From a bacterium (GTDB lineage Bacteria > Patescibacteriota > Microgenomatia > Levybacterales > UBA12049): a stretch of DNA of 24,506 nucleotides. Below the pieces are notes generated by a model, which had not been told where the DNA came from, made no database searches, and saw only the letters and a list, made by a program, of their open reading frames with translations. The DNA is taken from NCBI GenBank assembly GCA_021820025.1, contig JAKAEF010000005.1:1-24506 (forward strand). Direction: 5' to 3'. Below, in pieces: positions 21,871-24,506 of this stretch. Numbering within the stretch: the first letter of the stretch is position 1; every line of letters starts with the position of its first letter. The position numbers and the translations under genes are program-made.

Positions 21871-22356
21871 TCAATCAGCTTTTTTAATAATTACTTTTTC
21901 TACTTCTGGTACTCTTTCCAATAATTGCTGAACAGTTTTATGCAAGATTGGATGAACAAAATCTGGAGCAATATCTGCGAGTGGCTGTAAAACAAAATCT
22001 CGAACATGTAATAATGCGTGTGGAATTGTTAAATTTGGAGTATTAAGGACCAAATCATCATAAAACAAAATATCTATATCTATTTCTCGTGGACCATTTT
22101 GAAAACGTTTTTGTCTTCCAACTTTCTCTTCTATTTGTTTTACAAATGCTAATAATTCTTCTGGAGATACATCTGTTTCAGCCATAATTACAGTGTTAAG
22201 AAAATTTTCCTGTTCTGTGTATCCCCATGGTTTTGTTTCATAGATTGGTGCTTTTTTTACAATGCGCACTTTTTGAGACAGCAATTCGATTGCTTTTGCT
22301 ATGTTTTCTTTTTTATTCCCAACATTTGCTCCAAGAGCTAAAAATACTGTATGCAT
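21871..22356 (-). CDS. folK: 2-amino-4-hydroxy-6-hydroxymethyldihydropteridine pyrophosphokinase
   Basis: Transfers pyrophosphate from ATP to 6-hydroxymethyl-dihydropterin, preparing the pterin that is joined to pABA. 161 aa, usual length. VFLALGANVGNKKENI at residues 4-19 is the N-terminal signature, IYETKPWGYTEQENFLNTV near 38-56 holds pterin-binding residues, and GPREIDIDILFYDD near 87-100 contains the Mg-binding Asp pair with the preceding Arg; IPHALLHVRDFVLQPLADIA is the downstream signature. It starts 6 nt after the pabB stop. Placement after pabC-pabA-pabB gathers the pABA branch and the pterin branch in one operon; folP is not in the window. Confidence 0.96.
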   Translation of the reverse strand: MHTVFLALGANVGNKKENIAKAIELLSQKVRIVKKAPIYETKPWGYTEQENFLNTVIMAETDVSPEELLAFVKQIEEKVGRQKRFQNGPREIDIDILFYDDLVLNTPNLTIPHALLHVRDFVLQPLADIAPDFVHPILHKTVQQLLERVPEVEKVIIKKAD

Positions 22357-22362
22357 ATTACT

Positions 22363-23724
22363 TTACTCTTTAATTATATATCTTTTGGCATTTACTGCCT
22401 TTGTAATTGCCTCTAAAAGCACTTTGGCTTTGAGAAGCATTTCCTGATATTCTTTTTCTGCATCTGATTGCATTAATACAGCTCCCCCTGCTCCAATAGA
22501 AATATTGTTATTTTGTTTTACAATTGTTCGAATAACTATATTTAAATTAACTGCTCCGGTAAAACTTAAAAATCCCAATGCTCCAGAATAAATTCCTCGA
22601 GGTTTTTTTTCAAGTTTCGCAATAATTTGAGTAGTTCTTTTTTTAGGAGCACCAGTCATAGAACCGCCCGGAAAACAGGCTTTTATGCAGTCGATTACAG
22701 AAACGTCTTTTCGTAATTCTCCTGTAATCGTTGAAACAAGCTGATGTACTGTTTGATAACTTTCTAATGCAATTAATTTTGGAACATGAACAGAGCCAAT
22801 TGTACATACCTTTCCCAAATCATTTCTTAATAAATCGGTAATCATTAAATTCTCTGCTCTATCTTTTTCACTATGTAATAATTTTTGTGCCAGTTTTTCA
22901 TCTTCTTTTTTATTTGTTGATCGTTTACTTGTTCCTTTTATTGGTTTTGTTTCTACATTTTTTTTAGAATCTATATATAAAAACCGCTCCGGAGAAGAAG
23001 AAAGAATTGCCAAATCATTGTATTTTATAAATGCCCCATAGGGAGCCGGATTAAGTGTACGAAGTATTTTATAAAGACTAACATCATCAACATCTGATTT
23101 TGTATGAAATTGATTTGTTAAACAAATTTGATAACTTTCTCCGTTTTTTAAATATTCTTTGCACTTTTGAACATCTAATAAATATTGTTTATGCGATCTA
23201 TCTAAGAAAAACACAATTTCTTTTTCTTCTTTTTTTGATTCAGCAGATACATTTGCTTGAACATTTTCTATATTATTTTCTGAAAATTTAATCCACTTCT
23301 CTGCTTTATTTTTATCTTTTGATACACAAACAATATACATCTTTTTTTCTTGGTGATCGAAAGCAAGAAATTGTGTAATCATCATCCATAAGCTGTCTGG
23401 ATATTGTGAAGTAAATTTTGTTGTTGAATCTGTTAAAGCATATCCAAAATAGCCTACAAATCCACCTACAAAATCAAAAGGCAACGTTGATGTAATTTTA
23501 TTTTTCTTTAATTGTTTTTCTAAATAATCAAAAACATTTTTCTTATCTTTCCAAAGAGAGTATGAATAAACACTAGTTGCCTTTCCCATATACGAAAACC
23601 GTGCTAAACCTTTCTTTGCTCTACTGCTATCCAACCAAAAAACGTCATTTTGACCTGCGAACAATGCTTCAAAAATTTCTTGTGGATTTTTCCAATAATC
23701 TAATTTTTTAAAATATACGTTCAT
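22363..23724 (-). CDS. pabB: Aminodeoxychorismate synthase component I
   Basis: Aminates chorismate to 4-amino-4-deoxychorismate using ammonia from PabA. 453 aa. The key discriminator is PIKGTSKRS near residue 260: the Lys of PIKGT is the ADC-synthase nucleophile, where anthranilate synthase (TrpE) has PIAGT. Other chorismate-binding blocks are YQICLTNQF near 197, SSSPERFL, DRAENLMITDLLRNDLG near 288-304, and CFPGGSMTGAPKKRTTQII near 350-368. The N-terminal 150 residues (VFWLDSSR, FSYMGKA) match the PabB N-domain. An ATGA overlap with pabA upstream shows translational coupling. Assignment as PabB rather than TrpE is strong, helped by the folK neighbour. Confidence 0.95.
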   Translation of the reverse strand: MNVYFKKLDYWKNPQEIFEALFAGQNDVFWLDSSRAKKGLARFSYMGKATSVYSYSLWKDKKNVFDYLEKQLKKNKITSTLPFDFVGGFVGYFGYALTDSTTKFTSQYPDSLWMMITQFLAFDHQEKKMYIVCVSKDKNKAEKWIKFSENNIENVQANVSAESKKEEKEIVFFLDRSHKQYLLDVQKCKEYLKNGESYQICLTNQFHTKSDVDDVSLYKILRTLNPAPYGAFIKYNDLAILSSSPERFLYIDSKKNVETKPIKGTSKRSTNKKEDEKLAQKLLHSEKDRAENLMITDLLRNDLGKVCTIGSVHVPKLIALESYQTVHQLVSTITGELRKDVSVIDCIKACFPGGSMTGAPKKRTTQIIAKLEKKPRGIYSGALGFLSFTGAVNLNIVIRTIVKQNNNISIGAGGAVLMQSDAEKEYQEMLLKAKVLLEAITKAVNAKRYIIKE

Positions 23725-24290
23725 ACAAGCGAAAAAAAGTTTTTTAGTATTTCTTTACCATATTGTGTACCAATTGATTCAGGATGAAACTGAACGCCCC
23801 ACAATGGCCTTGTAGCATGTTTTAATCCCATAACTACATTGTCTTTCGTCCATGCAGTTTTAACCACTTCTTTTGGCAACTGAGAAACCATGAGTGAGTG
23901 ATACCGTACAGCTTCAAAGCCTTGAGGAATGTTTGTAAATAAATCTTCTCTGTTATGGTAAATCTTACTAATTCGTCCATGCATGACTTCTGGTGCATAC
24001 GTAATAGTTCCACCGGATAAAAATCCTATTCCCTGATGACCCAAACATACTCCTAACACAGGCATTTTGGAATGTAAAATAACATCTTTAGAAACTCCAA
24101 AATCTTTTGCATTTTTTACCGTACCAGGACCTGGAGAAATTACAACAGCAGAAGGTTTAAGTAAAGAAAGTTTGCCAAAAGAAATCTGGTCATTACAATA
24201 CACCAAGGGTTTTGTACGGGTAATCTCTGCAATATATTGATACAAATTGTAGGTAAAGGAATCGTAATTATCTATTATAACTATTCGCAT
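23721..24290 (-). CDS. pabA: Aminodeoxychorismate synthase component II (glutamine amidotransferase)
   Basis: Class I glutamine amidotransferase giving ammonia to PabB. 189 aa from the chosen start MRIVIIDNYDSFTYN, the canonical PabA/TrpG N-terminus. VISPGPGTVKNAKDFG near residues 45-60 is the oxyanion-strand region, VLGVCLGHQGIGFLSGG near 74-90 carries the catalytic Cys, and WGVQFHPESIGT near 165-176 has the His-Glu pair. A longer ORF back to 24377 exists but lies inside the upstream gene. The start is supported by GAGGAGG 3-4 nt before the ATG, a close but real SD. It overlaps the upstream pabC-like gene by 23 nt and pabB by 4 nt. Confidence 0.95.
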   Translation of the reverse strand: MRIVIIDNYDSFTYNLYQYIAEITRTKPLVYCNDQISFGKLSLLKPSAVVISPGPGTVKNAKDFGVSKDVILHSKMPVLGVCLGHQGIGFLSGGTITYAPEVMHGRISKIYHNREDLFTNIPQGFEAVRYHSLMVSQLPKEVVKTAWTKDNVVMGLKHATRPLWGVQFHPESIGTQYGKEILKNFFSLV

Positions 24291-24506
24291 ATTCCTCCTC
24301 TGCCTTTTGTAGAATTTTTGAAACCTGCTTATATAAACTTTTTGAACTTGGAAGTGTTTTATTATCCATTTTTTCAATCTGCATAATCCGCAAACAATTT
24401 ATTGCTAGTAACGGATATTCTATTGAAATTGGAATATCTTTTTCTATTACTAATCCTGAATTAAGCAAAATTTGTCTGGTAATTCCTTTAAGTCCTTGCT
24501 TTGTTA
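24268..24506 (-). CDS. pabC: Aminodeoxychorismate lyase-like class IV PLP enzyme, 3' part only
   Basis: Only the last 79 codons are in the window; the gene continues beyond the right edge. The first residues read TKQGLKGITRQILL, the GITRQ block of fold-type IV PLP enzymes that binds the cofactor phosphate, and the remaining residues (AINCLRIMQIEKMDNKTLP, then a C-terminal helix) match the usual end of the family. Next to pabA, pabB and folK it is most likely the lyase that releases pABA and pyruvate from aminodeoxychorismate. The catalytic Lys lies outside the window, so activity cannot be checked. Confidence 0.75.
   Translation of the reverse strand, partial: TKQGLKGITRQILLNSGLVIEKDIPISIEYPLLAINCLRIMQIEKMDNKTLPSSKSLYKQVSKILQKAEEEYANSYNR

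Noticed and set aside
22363..24290. trpE/trpG (anthranilate synthase) instead of pabB/pabA
   Set aside because: PIKGT rather than PIAGT in the large subunit, and neighbours pabC-like and folK, favour aminodeoxychorismate synthase; no trp genes are present.
24291..24377. PabA extension to 24377
   Set aside because: The PabA/TrpG N-terminus starts at MRIVIIDNYDSF, an SD precedes that ATG, and the extension lies inside the pabC-like coding region.
1..24506. CRISPR array, tRNA or rRNA genes, mobile element
   Set aside because: No regularly spaced repeats, no cloverleaf-like segment or CCA-ended gene, and no transposase or integrase motif were found on reading through both strands.

Overview
The window is AT-rich, uses the standard bacterial code (TGA is a genuine stop, for example at the ends of recF, pabA and the acylphosphatase gene) and is packed with short bacterial operons. 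RecF, MutM, Pth and sigma70-type -10 boxes point to a bacterium. An archaeal-type ATP-dependent DNA ligase, an EndoQ-type nuclease, a DUF5654 protein, tiny intergenic gaps and several small orphan proteins suggest a Patescibacteria/CPR genome, perhaps Microgenomates. That placement is inferred from gene content; no marker gene such as 16S rRNA is present. I see no tRNA, rRNA, insertion sequence, prophage or CRISPR array.

Layout. 14-1739 (minus): a four-gene operon of a small conserved protein, a VTT/DedA-like membrane protein, an acylphosphatase and an unknown 221-aa protein. 1765-2364: pth. 2463-2903: a four-helix membrane protein with the strongest Shine-Dalgarno (SD) sequence seen here. 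3007-4359: EndoQ-like deaminated-base endonuclease. 4565-7368 (plus): two tandem paralogous ATP-grasp proteins of unknown substrate. 7365-9637 (minus): archaeal-type DNA ligase, then a charged orphan. 9858-10346 (plus): small P-loop protein. 10339-11388 (minus): Fic protein, sharing a symmetric promoter with a DUF5654 gene (11407-11682, plus). 11679-14340 (minus): nnrD, recF and a UMP kinase. 14412-16360 (minus): GT4 glycosyltransferase and mutM. 16397-17864 (minus): an orphan protein and a class IV aminotransferase, separated by a terminator-like hairpin. 17931-20902 (plus): a SerB-SerA fusion and SerC, which together encode the whole phosphorylated serine pathway. 20907-24506 (minus): a pABA/folate operon (partial pabC, pabA, pabB, folK) ending in an unknown 309-aa protein.

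The most striking general feature is promoter placement. At many operon heads a -10 box (often extended, TGnTANNNT) ends exactly 6 nt before the start codon, which predicts leaderless mRNAs. Only a few genes carry an SD. The same rule predicts an AUC start for the serB-serA fusion, which has no usable ATG, and shows that Fic and DUF5654 are fired from one palindromic TATAATTATA element. The functional themes are DNA repair (EndoQ, ligase, MutM, RecF), metabolite repair and biosynthesis (NnrD, UMP kinase, serine, pABA/folate), and an unexplained ATP-grasp pair that is the best candidate for new biochemistry.
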